A DNA stretch of 32,323 bases from Coprobacillus sp. CAG:698 (GTDB lineage: Bacteria; Bacillota_I; Bacilli_A; ML615J-28; CAG-698): contig HF988722.1 of the NCBI GenBank assembly GCA_000431235.1, positions 33,719 to 66,041 on the forward strand, written 5' to 3'. This document shows, one piece after another, positions 15,021-22,981 of this stretch. A program made the position numbers and the translations under genes. The stretch's first letter is position 1, and each line of letters opens with the position of its first letter. A model generated the notes under the pieces. That model saw only the letters and a program-made list of their open reading frames with translations. It was not told the DNA's origin and made no database searches.

Positions 15021-18000
15021 TTATCTAACGAAGTTTCCACCGTTCCAAACTTTTGATGATGGATAAGTTCCATCCCATTGATCCCATGTAGTTGTTCCAG
15101 GGATTACGCTGTATAATGTTACAGTCTTAGTATCAGAACCAGCTTTAACAGTTATTTCATAAGATACAGTTGTTGTTGTAGCAGGAGCATTTACAACTCT
15201 ACCAGTTTCATCAACGATTTTAGGGTTGTTAGATTTCATGCTTATTTCAACATCACTATAGTATTTTTGAAGAGTATAGTTAAGTTCTACCATCTTCATG
15301 AAATAACTCCAATAATTTCCACTAATGAATACTTGAGGGCAGCCTTTACCAGACCAGTTGTTGTGCATCATTACTCTTGTAAGATCTAAATTATTTCTAA
15401 TTAGAATATCAGCAACAAGTCTTGCAGTTCTTTGCCATGAATCGTATGTATCATTAGATGTATTAACGTTCATTTCGATACCAATTGAGTTATTATTTCC
15501 ACCATGGTTAGAGATAATACCACTAATATTTTGTGAGAAGCAAACCCATGAAGTACCTAAATAATATTCACCATTGACTACTTTCCAAACAGGGCCAGTT
15601 ACAGGAAGGTTAGCCTTAGATGGATTTTGAATTGTTTTGCCTTCGCCAGAGATAGGAGCTACAACTGTAGAAGTTTGTCCATTGATTACGAAGTAATAGT
15701 TATCACCAGATTTTGTTAAGTCAATATCAGGTTTTGTATTGCTTTCAGCTTTAACACCAGAAGGAATCCATTCAAATGTAGTGTAAGTTCCATCACCTGC
15801 ATGGTAAGCAATGAATTTTTCAGGAACTACTGAATAAATTACATCATTACCTACTGTGTAGTGAATTGAAGTTTCTCCACTTGACATATATTGAGCGATT
15901 GATTCAGATGTACCAGTTAATGTTGCTGTATCATGAACAGTTACGAATTCGATTTGGTCAGTTGGACGACGATCTTTATGACAATTTTCATTCTTTGTAG
16001 CTTGTTCTTCATATTTTCTAATGATTTCAAATTTATCAAATAGATAATTATTAACACTACCATATACAGAATCATAATATCTATTAGTTCCATCATTGTA
16101 TAGACAAGCATTTCCTGTTTGTACAACACTGAAATTATTTTCAATTAATAGAGACATAACTTTATTAATTTTATCTTCTTGAGATAATTGGTTAACAACA
16201 ACACCAAATGTAACAGGAGCACATTTACCAGCTTCATCTTTAACAGTGATAATAGCAGTTCCTTCTTTCAATGCTGTAACATTTCCTGAAGCATCGCAAG
16301 AAACAACATCCATGTTATCTACGCTATAGATAAATTTAGCATCTGTATAATCTTTACCATAAGCAACAGGTTTAACAGTCATCTTTTCATTAATCTTTAA
16401 AGAGCCGTTATAACCATTACTAAATGTAAGGTCAATACTTGTTACAGGGTATACATTGATTTCATAAGTCTTTGTAACTCTCTTAGCATAATCAGTAATA
16501 GTAATTGTTGCTTTACCAGCATTCTTAGCAATCATTCTACCATCACTTGTGATATTGATAATATCTTTGTCACTAGTTTGGAAGAAAATAGTCTTGAAGA
16601 AAGCATCACTTGGAATAACTTCTGCTTTTAAGTCTATTGTATCAGTAGTTAACATTTCTGTTACCATATTTTCAACTTTAATATCTGTAACAGGAGTTAA
16701 TTCTTCCCATTTTGCAGTTACAGTGATATCATCATCGAAGTCAGCAAAACTGTCATATTTCTTTCCTTCTTCATCAAACCAGCCTAAGAAGTTAAATCCC
16801 AATCTTCCAGGAACCATAACGTTAGTGTCTTTATCAACTTTAATAGTGATTTGAGAACCTTCAATTTCTGGTTTATAGAAGAACATAGTAGTAGGTTGAT
16901 TCTTAGTTGTTAATGTGAAATCTTTACTAAAAGCAACTACGTCGCCAACACTTATTTTCATAACCTTTGCATGTTGTGTACGATATGTAGAATAAGATGT
17001 TGAAATGGTAATTACATATTCAGCACCAGCTGGCCATGAAGATGTACCAGAGTTAAGAATATTAATAACTTTATAAACGCCTGTATATTTGTCTTTACCA
17101 ATGTAAATACGATCTGAGAATGTTGCACCAGGATCATGAGATGAATCACCAATGAATAAATCATAAGCATATTGACCAGCCCAGAATGCACCATTGTTAT
17201 AATTATAGTTGTCAGTTACTAATTGAGCAACTTCACTTCCGCATGCTTTATATAAATCATCAGCTACACCACCAGCGAAATTAAATGTAATTTCATAGTA
17301 GTTTTTCTTGATGTATTTAGCGTATAATGTAATATCTTCTTTTTGACTTTGAGGTATACGTGTCATATAATCTTTTGATGTTGGAGTAAGAGCCCAACCA
17401 GCAAATAAATATCCTTTCTTAGTGGCTTGAGGAAGTGTAAATGCATATCCTTGACCAAACACTGTAGGTGTTCCTTCAGGAAGAGTTCCACCATCAAGCA
17501 CATAATTGATATTGCGTTTTAAACCATATAAAGGTTTAATAGTTAAGTTACGAGTAACTTTATCAAATGATTTATCCCATTTTACAAATACATACTCTTC
17601 TATTTCTGGAGCTTCTGGAGCAACAGCAGCTTCGCCTTCTTCTATTTTTTGTTCAGAAAGAACAGTTTTGCCATCTTTTTCAACAAATTTAACTGTGTAA
17701 ACTTTGCCAAGAACTGTAATTTCAATAGTAGCAGTTTTGTCGCCTGACTTAGCAGTGATAGTTGCAATTCCTTTTTTCAAAGCTGTAATTAATCCATCAA
17801 CAACTTGAATAACAGTTTCATCACTTGATTCCCAAGTAACAGCTTCTGTTGCACCAACAGCTGTTAATTCAGCATCATCACCAACGCTAATTTCAGTTTC
17901 GCCAACGATTGCAAAACCATCAATTTGAGCATCAGTTACGATAATATTATAATATTTGTTTTTACCAGAAATATAAGAACCAAAGCCAGTAACAACTATG

Positions 18001-19067
18001 TTTTGAGCATCTAAAACTTGTACAACTTCTAGCATTTCTTTACTGCATAATAAACTTCCAACAACTTCAGTTCCTTCAACATTTAAGTTAACATAATTTC
18101 CACTGATAGAAAGTTTTCCAGCAACTTTAACATATTCAATAGTTAAGCTTTCTAAACCAGCAAGTTCAGTTAATTTTTCAGCGTTTAATTCTTTAGCTTC
18201 AAAACTTGGTGCAGTAGCTTCACCTTTTTTCTCATAAGTTGCTTCTTGACCAAATTGGATAGCTTTGCCATAAGCGCTTACAGTACCGCTAACAACAACT
18301 TCATCACCAGCTTTTAGATCACATTCCCAGCTATAGCCTTTATAAACAAGAATCATACCTGTTTCATCTTTAACAATAAAGGCACTTGAACTTAAACCAG
18401 CAACGATACCTTTAATAGTAAATTCGCCTTCTTTAGCTTCAATTACTTCTTTTATTGTTTTATAGCTTTCAACTTCTTTTACAGTTATCTCTAAATCAGC
18501 TTTTACATTAGAGCCATCTAGTGCTTCACATGTAACTGTAGCAGCACCTACTTTTAAAGCTTTAACTTTACCATTTTCAACTGAAAGAATAGTTTCATCA
18601 CTAACTTTCCATGAAACTTCTTTATTATCAGCATCACTTGGTAAAACTTCAGCAGTTAAAGTGGTTTCTTCACCAACTTTTAACTCATTATTACCAGTTA
18701 ATTTAATTTCTTGCACTAATTTAGCTTCACTAACAGCTACTACCTTAACAGTTATTTCAACTTTGATTTCGCTATAGTCTTTTAAACTAGCAGTTATTTT
18801 TACTGTTCCAGCTTTTTTAGCTACGAACTCATTACCATTTTTAATTTCTACGATTCCATCCTTATCGAATGTATATTCGATAGCGCCATTTTCTAAATTC
18901 TTAATTGTAGGATTTAAAGTGAAGCTTTCACCTTCTTTAACTTCAAGTTCTACTTTGCTAAAACTCAAGTCAGGTTTTTCATTCTCTTTACAACCTACAA
19001 GAGCAAATAAAGAAAACAAGAATGTTAATACTAACATTAGTTTTGTAATACTAAATCTTTTGTTCAT
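15021..19067 (-). CDS. Large lipoprotein with Ig-like and InlB-type repeats and a C-terminal Amidase_2 domain
   Basis: The product is 1348 aa. A lipobox (ALVGC, Cys26) anchors it. In order: two Big_2 (Ig-like) domains (about 30-195), an OB-fold-like domain (about 198-290, with FIVKDETGMILVYKG), a third Big_2 (about 385-455), InlB/Listeria-Bacteroides repeats (about 458-590, with GYLFAGWALTPTSKDYM), a spacer of unclear fold, further Big_2 domains to about 1000, and an Amidase_2/PGRP domain (about 1030-1265). Zinc ligands are visible as His1045 (VTVHDTA), His1235 (MMHNNW) and Cys1243 (GKGCP), and Glu1198 lies in SIGIEMN. The family cleaves the bond between muramic acid and L-alanine. The product would act on the wall beside the SpoIID-type enzyme of the next gene. 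The promoter carries a cre box. Confidence 0.9.
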   Translation of the reverse strand: MNKRFSITKLMLVLTFLFSLFALVGCKENEKPDLSFSKVELEVKEGESFTLNPTIKNLENGAIEYTFDKDGIVEIKNGNEFVAKKAGTVKITASLKDYSEIKVEITVKVVAVSEAKLVQEIKLTGNNELKVGEETTLTAEVLPSDADNKEVSWKVSDETILSVENGKVKALKVGAATVTCEALDGSNVKADLEITVKEVESYKTIKEVIEAKEGEFTIKGIVAGLSSSAFIVKDETGMILVYKGYSWECDLKAGDEVVVSGTVSAYGKAIQFGQEATYEKKGEATAPSFEAKELNAEKLTELAGLESLTIEYVKVAGKLSISGNYVNLNVEGTEVVGSLLCSKEMLEVVQVLDAQNIVVTGFGSYISGKNKYYNIIVTDAQIDGFAIVGETEISVGDDAELTAVGATEAVTWESSDETVIQVVDGLITALKKGIATITAKSGDKTATIEITVLGKVYTVKFVEKDGKTVLSEQKIEEGEAAVAPEAPEIEEYVFVKWDKSFDKVTRNLTIKPLYGLKRNINYVLDGGTLPEGTPTVFGQGYAFTLPQATKKGYLFAGWALTPTSKDYMTRIPQSQKEDITLYAKYIKKNYYEITFNFAGGVADDLYKACGSEVAQLVTDNYNYNNGAFWAGQYAYDLFIGDSSHDPGATFSDRIYIGKDKYTGVYKVINILNSGTSSWPAGAEYVITISTSYSTYRTQHAKVMKISVGDVVAFSKDFTLTTKNQPTTMFFYKPEIEGSQITIKVDKDTNVMVPGRLGFNFLGWFDEEGKKYDSFADFDDDITVTAKWEELTPVTDIKVENMVTEMLTTDTIDLKAEVIPSDAFFKTIFFQTSDKDIINITSDGRMIAKNAGKATITITDYAKRVTKTYEINVYPVTSIDLTFSNGYNGSLKINEKMTVKPVAYGKDYTDAKFIYSVDNMDVVSCDASGNVTALKEGTAIITVKDEAGKCAPVTFGVVVNQLSQEDKINKVMSLLIENNFSVVQTGNACLYNDGTNRYYDSVYGSVNNYLFDKFEIIRKYEEQATKNENCHKDRRPTDQIEFVTVHDTATLTGTSESIAQYMSSGETSIHYTVGNDVIYSVVPEKFIAYHAGDGTYTTFEWIPSGVKAESNTKPDIDLTKSGDNYYFVINGQTSTVVAPISGEGKTIQNPSKANLPVTGPVWKVVNGEYYLGTSWVCFSQNISGIISNHGGNNNSIGIEMNVNTSNDTYDSWQRTARLVADILIRNNLDLTRVMMHNNWSGKGCPQVFISGNYWSYFMKMVELNYTLQKYYSDVEISMKSNNPKIVDETGRVVNAPATTTTVSYEITVKAGSDTKTVTLYSVIPGTTTWDQWDGTYPSSKVWNGGNFVR

Positions 19068-19117
19068 ACTTTATCCTTTCTGTAATAGTTGAATAATTCC
19101 GTTGAAGCGTATGCCGT

Positions 19118-19133
19118 ATGCAAACGCATTCAT
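19118..19133 (+). promoter_or_regulatory. Consensus cre (CcpA) box over the amidase transcription start
   Basis: ATGCAAACGCATTCAT fits the published cre consensus WTGNAARCGNWWWCAW at every position. It lies immediately downstream of the -10 box of the minus-strand promoter, where bound CcpA would block transcription. An extra half-copy (GTATGC twice, 19109-19121) lies next to it. CcpA itself is not in the window, so catabolite repression of this gene is inference. Confidence 0.7.
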
Positions 19134-19139
19134 ACATTT

Positions 19140-19167
19140 ATTATACCATTTTTTTATTTTTTTTCAA
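19140..19167 (-). promoter_or_regulatory. Promoter of the amidase lipoprotein gene
   Basis: On the minus strand TTGAAA (19162-19167) is 16 bp from TATAAT (19140-19145). Transcription would start near 19133, giving a leader of about 65 nt that ends in AGAAAGGAT before the ATG at 19067. Confidence 0.75.
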
Positions 19168-19261
19168 GACCTAAAAAATATAAAAATACTTTTATATTAT
19201 TTTTTATGTTTAAAGTTTCCTTTTTTTGTAATAATATATAATGTACAAGGAGGGAAAATAA

Positions 19262-19435
19262 ATGACTGAAAAAGAATTATTGTACGTTGAAGATGCTCTT
19301 GAGCATATAAAAATGATGCATAAAAAATGCATGCGTTACGAAAATATGGTCAAAGACCAAAACTTAAAAAAAGCAATTTGTGATATTAAGGCTAAACAAG
19401 AAACCTTATATGAAAAACTTTATGATTTATTATAG
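19262..19435 (+). CDS. Small CotF-like (ferritin-like helical) coat protein
   Basis: A 57-aa ORF starts at an ATG behind AAGGAGGGAAAATAA and ends at TAG 19433-19435. The product is wholly helical (DALEHIKMMHKKCMRYENMV, then a second helix pair) and has the spacing of the short helical-bundle proteins annotated as spore coat proteins next to CotF homologues in Firmicutes. A TATAAT lies upstream at 19237-19242 without a good -35. The next gene starts 9 bp later with an overlapping AGGAGG, so the two form one operon. Assignment to the coat group depends mainly on that neighbour. Confidence 0.7.
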   Translation: MTEKELLYVEDALEHIKMMHKKCMRYENMVKDQNLKKAICDIKAKQETLYEKLYDLL

Positions 19436-19444
19436 GAGGATTTT

Positions 19445-19690
19445 ATGAACGATAAAGAATTATTTGAAGATTTATTAACTACCCTAAAAGGATCATGTGA
19501 TCTATATATGCATGGTTCGATAGAATCTGCAAACACAAATGTGAATAACACATTCAATGAAACATTATTTGAAACACTAAAAATGCAAAATGATGTTTAT
19601 AATTTAATGAAAAATAATGGATGGTACAATATCCAAAATGTCGACCAAAACAAACTTGAAACAACAAAAACAAAAGTAAGTCAAGCATAA
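19445..19690 (+). CDS. CotF-like spore coat protein
   Basis: The product is 81 aa. It reads as a helical bundle: LFEDLLTTLKGSCDLYMHGS, then NNTFNETLFETLKMQNDVYN and the characteristic end LMKNNGWYNI. The final GWY after two long helices is the hallmark of the CotF (PF07875-type) family found in spore coats of Bacilli and Clostridia. The ATG at 19445 has AGGAGG 4-5 bp upstream, overlapping the end of the previous gene. A shared bidirectional terminator follows. The family suggests that the organism forms spores or descends from spore formers; homologues in non-sporulating lineages exist, so the role is inferred. Confidence 0.82.
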   Translation: MNDKELFEDLLTTLKGSCDLYMHGSIESANTNVNNTFNETLFETLKMQNDVYNLMKNNGWYNIQNVDQNKLETTKTKVSQA

Positions 19691-19693
19691 AAC

Positions 19694-19722
19694 AAAAAAG
19701 CTATCACTGCGGTAGCTTTTTA
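19694..19722. terminator. Bidirectional terminator between the CotF-like pair and the SAP gene
   Basis: GCTATC (19700-19705) pairs with GGTAGC (19711-19716), flanked by AAAAAA and TTTTT, so it works in both directions. It sits 3 bp after the CotF-like stop and overlaps the stop codon of the minus-strand gene at 19720. Confidence 0.85.
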
Positions 19723-20304
19723 TTTATTCTCGCAACTTATGACACAAAGATCACTATCATCATATTTGTTACTTCCAGGTAATGATTTCTTATACTTCCA
19801 ACATTTAATAGCATCATTTAAGCTTTTTCCTTTGTTGTGTTCAAAAAAATCACGTATGTATGTATTATATTCAAATTGTTTATCAATTGTGGTTTTATTT
19901 TTCTTTTTCTCTTCTAAAAGGACATAATAAGCATTTATTGCTTCCCCATATGTTTTTCCAGAATTAGTTTTTAACCATTTTTGAAACAAAACATTGAAAG
20001 CAAACTTTTCACCTATTTTTTCTTTAAAAAACTGTCTATGTTTTTCGGAAAATCTTATATTAGGTTCAATTAACGTATGTTCATTAATATTATCATAATT
20101 AGGATAATCACGTTTTCTTGCAATATGAGGAATCACTTTTCTATATTTAAGAAAATAACCAATCCTATCAGTAAGTTCTATTTTACCACCACTAGCAGGT
20201 AAATTATTTTCTTTACAAAAATTAACTAGTTCTTCTTTTAGATAATAATAACTAAGGAAAGTTTCTTCACTCATATCTTTATTTAAGTCTGGTCTTTTAT
20301 GCAA
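19720..20304 (-). CDS. SAP / DUF6434-type protein (TTG start)
   Basis: The product is 194 aa. Residues 1-55 form a SAP-like helix pair with RPDLNKDMSEETFLSYYYLK and NLPASGGKIELTDRIGYFL, the pattern seen in Firmicute proteins annotated as SAP plus DUF6434. The remaining part is basic and helical, with FNVLFQKWLKTNSGKTYGEA and FFEHNKGKSLNDAIKCW, two related segments that look like an internal repeat. SAP motifs bind DNA in other proteins, so nucleic-acid binding is plausible but not shown. The start is TTG (20302-20304) with AAGGAG 7 bp upstream; no ATG fits the conserved N-terminus. It ends inside the shared terminator facing the CotF-like genes. Confidence 0.78.
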   Translation of the reverse strand: MHKRPDLNKDMSEETFLSYYYLKEELVNFCKENNLPASGGKIELTDRIGYFLKYRKVIPHIARKRDYPNYDNINEHTLIEPNIRFSEKHRQFFKEKIGEKFAFNVLFQKWLKTNSGKTYGEAINAYYVLLEEKKKNKTTIDKQFEYNTYIRDFFEHNKGKSLNDAIKCWKYKKSLPGSNKYDDSDLCVISCENK

Positions 20305-20340
20305 TTGTAAACTCCTTCATACTATATGTATAAGTTCATA

Positions 20341-20365
20341 AAGAGATAGCCAAAAGCTATCTCTT
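20341..20365 (-). terminator. Hairpin at the end of the CmpB-type gene
   Basis: AAGAGATAGC (20341-20350) and GCTATCTCTT (20356-20365) are perfectly complementary over a 5-nt loop. The stem overlaps the last codons and stop of the gene at 20357. The T tract that follows on the minus strand is short, so termination may be partial. Confidence 0.6.
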
Positions 20366-21073
20366 CGTTTCTTTGTTTTCTATTCTCTTAATATAATTTG
20401 TTATACTTTCTTTTATTGACTTCACAGATTTAAATGGAAAAATAAAACTAGCTCTTTTCTTTAAAGCTTTCATTTGTTCAGAAATACTAACCTTTAAATG
20501 TTCATATTTAACAACTATATTTAAATCCTTAGCAGCCTCACTGATTTTTGAAGAAATATCAAATGAATATACGATATCAACAAATAATACACCATAGAAA
20601 AATCCAATAAAGAAAAGTGAATATTTAAAACCATTAATATCATTTATAATACCTTGTACATATTTATGTACGAAAAGATAATACGCTGCACAAATAATAA
20701 GCCAAAAGAAAGAAAATAATGGACAGATAATTCCTTGAATGTTTAAAGGTCTATCAGAATAGTCCCATAACTTGATATTCATTTTTTTGATAAATATTAA
20801 ACCTGTTATATATTCTATTAATGTCATTAAGATACCTAATATTAATGTTATCATAATACACTTCAAATAAACATTTTCAATGGCTATTTTATCTAAGAAA
20901 TATGTAGCAACATACATACCAGTTAATCCGAAACCGTAAAGAGGTAAAACCGGTCCCACTAAAAAGCCAGGATTGATCCATTTTTTAGCACTTACAAAAC
21001 GGCGAAAGAATAATTCTATAACCCAACCACCTAATGATCCAATCATAAATAAATAAAGTATTGACATAAACAT
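20357..21073 (-). CDS. CmpB-type (putative ABC-transporter type IV) membrane protein
   Basis: The product is 238 aa from the ATG at 21071-21073, which has GGAG 9 bp upstream; a longer reading overlaps the HD gene and adds unconserved residues. It is an integral membrane protein with about five hydrophobic helices. The start GSLGGWVIELFFRRFVSAKK followed by NPGFLVGPVLPLYGFG and later WDYSDRPLNIQGIICPLFSF is diagnostic of the PF06541 family, often annotated as putative ABC transporter permease although no ATPase is normally attached. The C-terminal 50 residues are basic and cytoplasmic. It begins 2 bp after the HD-domain gene, so the two are one operon; this neighbourhood is seen in other Firmicutes. 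Biochemical role unknown. Confidence 0.88.
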   Translation of the reverse strand: MFMSILYLFMIGSLGGWVIELFFRRFVSAKKWINPGFLVGPVLPLYGFGLTGMYVATYFLDKIAIENVYLKCIMITLILGILMTLIEYITGLIFIKKMNIKLWDYSDRPLNIQGIICPLFSFFWLIICAAYYLFVHKYVQGIINDINGFKYSLFFIGFFYGVLFVDIVYSFDISSKISEAAKDLNIVVKYEHLKVSISEQMKALKKRASFIFPFKSVKSIKESITNYIKRIENKETKR

Positions 21074-21075
21074 AA

Positions 21076-21537
21076 TTATTTTCTCCTCATCTCTATATAA
21101 GATTGTTTTTTGTCCATTTTCCATAAAAGCCATGATTCTTTATATTTAGGAAAATGAAATATTGTTAGAGGCCACATATGGGCTCTTATCATATTCTTTG
21201 TTATTTTACTCAACTCAAAATTTTTCAAAGCATTATCAAGAGCAATTTTCGGGTGTCTAATGCCATGAAATCTTTTACGGCCTCCTAATTTATGCCAATC
21301 ATAAAGGCATAGATCATGAAGTAAAGCTCCTTTGATTAAATCTTCTAAGTGATATTTTTTCTTATGAAGAGCATATTTATAACAGCTTAAAGCAACATTT
21401 AGAGCATGTTCATATGTTGATGTATGACCATGTTGGATGAAATCCTTTTGCTTTTGGAAATCTAAAGAATTAATTATTGGGTTTGCAATTTTATAGAAGT
21501 ATTCTTCCTCTTCTTTTGTCAATTTATATTTATCCAT
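21076..21537 (-). CDS. HD-domain phosphohydrolase
   Basis: The product is 153 aa and soluble. The HD metal site is visible as His44 (TYEHALNVAL), His74-Asp75 (KGALLHDLCLYDW), His95 (GIRHPKIALDNA) and His120 (MIRAHMWPLT). These residues and their spacing fit small HD-family hydrolases acting on phosphorylated compounds; the substrate cannot be read from the sequence. The ATG overlaps the TAA of the upstream small gene by 1 bp, and the CmpB-type membrane gene starts 2 bp after this gene ends. The tight three-gene packing argues for a common function, possibly at the cell envelope given the membrane partner. Confidence 0.88.
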   Translation of the reverse strand: MDKYKLTKEEEEYFYKIANPIINSLDFQKQKDFIQHGHTSTYEHALNVALSCYKYALHKKKYHLEDLIKGALLHDLCLYDWHKLGGRKRFHGIRHPKIALDNALKNFELSKITKNMIRAHMWPLTIFHFPKYKESWLLWKMDKKQSYIEMRRK

Positions 21538-21890
21538 TAATAAGACCTTCTTTTGTCCAAATTATATGTTCTTTTAAATACTTGTGTGCTATAACTACGC
21601 TGTGTAACACTTAAAAGTCTTTCTATGAGAAATCTAAACTTTTCAATATTATTAACGTCAACTTCATAATACAATCGTGAACATCTATAAGGATATCCTA
21701 ATTTATTATCTTTTACTAAGTCTTTGATTTCATCACGAACTTCAGTATACATTTTACCATCATTAATAAGAAATATCTGTTTATCATCAACAAAAACTAC
21801 TAAACAAGAGTTCTTACAAACAAATTTTACTTTATACTTTTTATCTATGCGATTACATAATTCCATTCCAATAGCAATATCTTTATTCAC
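21537..21890 (-). CDS. Hypothetical small protein (GTG start)
   Basis: The product is 117 aa and soluble. No family recognised. The first half has strand-like segments (YKVKFVCKNSCLVVFVDDKQ and IFLINDGKMY), the second half is helical and basic (NIEKFRFLIERLLSVT). The start is GTG (21888-21890) with GGAGG 7 bp upstream; an ATG 4 bp further up is in another frame and stops after three codons. It is the first gene of the operon with the HD-domain and CmpB-type genes. A possible promoter (TTGTAC, 17 bp, TATATA) lies about 60 bp upstream. No function proposed. Confidence 0.7.
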   Translation of the reverse strand: MNKDIAIGMELCNRIDKKYKVKFVCKNSCLVVFVDDKQIFLINDGKMYTEVRDEIKDLVKDNKLGYPYRCSRLYYEVDVNNIEKFRFLIERLLSVTQRSYSTQVFKRTYNLDKRRSY

Positions 21891-21984
21891 TCATTTTCCT
21901 CCATTTGCTTGAACATTTCTATTAATTTGCATTTTTTATATTCATTGCAATTTCTATATATGATTTTTAAAAACTAAGTACAAA

Positions 21985-22863
21985 TCAAATATCAGTCTTA
22001 CCAAATAATTCTAAATATCTTTTATTGATATAGTTATATGTTTTCACATAACATTTAAAAAATCCTTTGGTATTTTCCGTAATGACTTTATGGTCATTTA
22101 CCATACTTTTAGAAAAATCATACTTTCCATTAACTTTCCAACCATTTAAAAAGCCAATAGAGATAGCATTACAAGGGCAATACATCGAACATCTCATGCA
22201 CATCACACACTTGTGTTTAAATTTAACTTTACCACTTTCCACAAATATATTTTCTGTAGGACAATTTTTCACGCAAAGCAAACACTTTGAGCATTTTTCA
22301 TTAACTCTATAAAAGAATGAGTTTACAAATCCACCTATATATTGTATTTTAAAAACATCAGAAATAAATTTGTGTTTCAATTTATATTTACTTATATTAG
22401 AAATGTTTTTGAAAACTTCGTAAAGTAAAATATCAATTAATTTTTCATCCATCAAAAGAATTTCATTTACTAAATCATTAGGAAAACGAAAATGGATATT
22501 ATAAGGCATCATAAAGTGGTATTCATTTTGTACTAAACAATTATGCTTCTTTAAAACTTTAATAATACTATTAGAACTAGCATCATTAAGAGAATTAGTC
22601 TCTCCACTATTTTTATAGATAAAATACCTTGAATCACTAGGAAAAGCTAGTTTTTTTAAATAGTTTATAAATATATTAGGCACATTAAAGGCATATATCG
22701 GGTAGCCAATTCCTATATAATCGAATCCATCTAAACTGATTATTTGTGATTTGCCATCCACCTCAAAACTTTCAATAAATGCAAAATCTATTTTCTCTTT
22801 GATTCTATTAGTAATATATCTTGTATTATATGTACCCGTATAATATAAAAGCATAACTTTCAC
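21985..22863 (-). CDS. EFR1-type flavodoxin-ferredoxin fusion protein
   Basis: The product is about 292 aa. The N-terminal 160 residues form a flavodoxin-like domain (YYTGTYNTRYI, then YIGIGYPIYAFNVPNIFINY), and the C-terminal part carries two 4Fe-4S motifs: CSKCLLCVKNCP and CVMCMRCSMYCP. This is the layout of EFR1-family redox proteins, which pass electrons between a flavin and iron-sulfur clusters; partners are unknown. The start is uncertain. A promoter (TTGACA, 17 bp, TAATAT; 22880-22908) would begin RNA near 22873, which makes the upstream GTG codons at 22875 and 22872 unlikely starts. I chose the GTG at 22861-22863, which has GGTG 6 bp upstream; the ATG at 22854 is the alternative. Confidence 0.85.
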   Translation of the reverse strand: MKVMLLYYTGTYNTRYITNRIKEKIDFAFIESFEVDGKSQIISLDGFDYIGIGYPIYAFNVPNIFINYLKKLAFPSDSRYFIYKNSGETNSLNDASSNSIIKVLKKHNCLVQNEYHFMMPYNIHFRFPNDLVNEILLMDEKLIDILLYEVFKNISNISKYKLKHKFISDVFKIQYIGGFVNSFFYRVNEKCSKCLLCVKNCPTENIFVESGKVKFKHKCVMCMRCSMYCPCNAISIGFLNGWKVNGKYDFSKSMVNDHKVITENTKGFFKCYVKTYNYINKRYLELFGKTDI

Positions 22864-22879
22864 TTTTTTCACCACAAAT

Positions 22880-22908
22880 ATATTACCTTATTTTCTTATA
22901 ATTGTCAA
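22880..22908 (-). promoter_or_regulatory. Promoter of the EFR1-type gene
   Basis: On the minus strand a consensus TTGACA (22903-22908) is 17 bp from TAATAT (22880-22885). The predicted transcription start near 22873 falls among three possible GTG start codons, so the mRNA has almost no leader. Confidence 0.72.
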
Positions 22909-22952
22909 TTATAAAAAATATTATATAATTAAAGGTTTTAATTATTTATATT

Positions 22953-22981
22953 AAAAAATGACCAGTATAAACCAGTCATTT
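22953..22981 (-). terminator. Rho-independent terminator of the RNA repair gene
   Basis: On the minus strand AAATGACTGG pairs with CTGGTCATTT (10 bp including two G-U pairs, loop TTTATA) and is followed by TTTTTT. It begins at the stop codon of the gene at 22981. Confidence 0.82.

Noticed and set aside
15941..16144. Short minus-strand ORFs inside the amidase gene (also 17012-17194)
   Set aside because: They are alternative frames of a clear 1348-aa protein and carry no features of their own.
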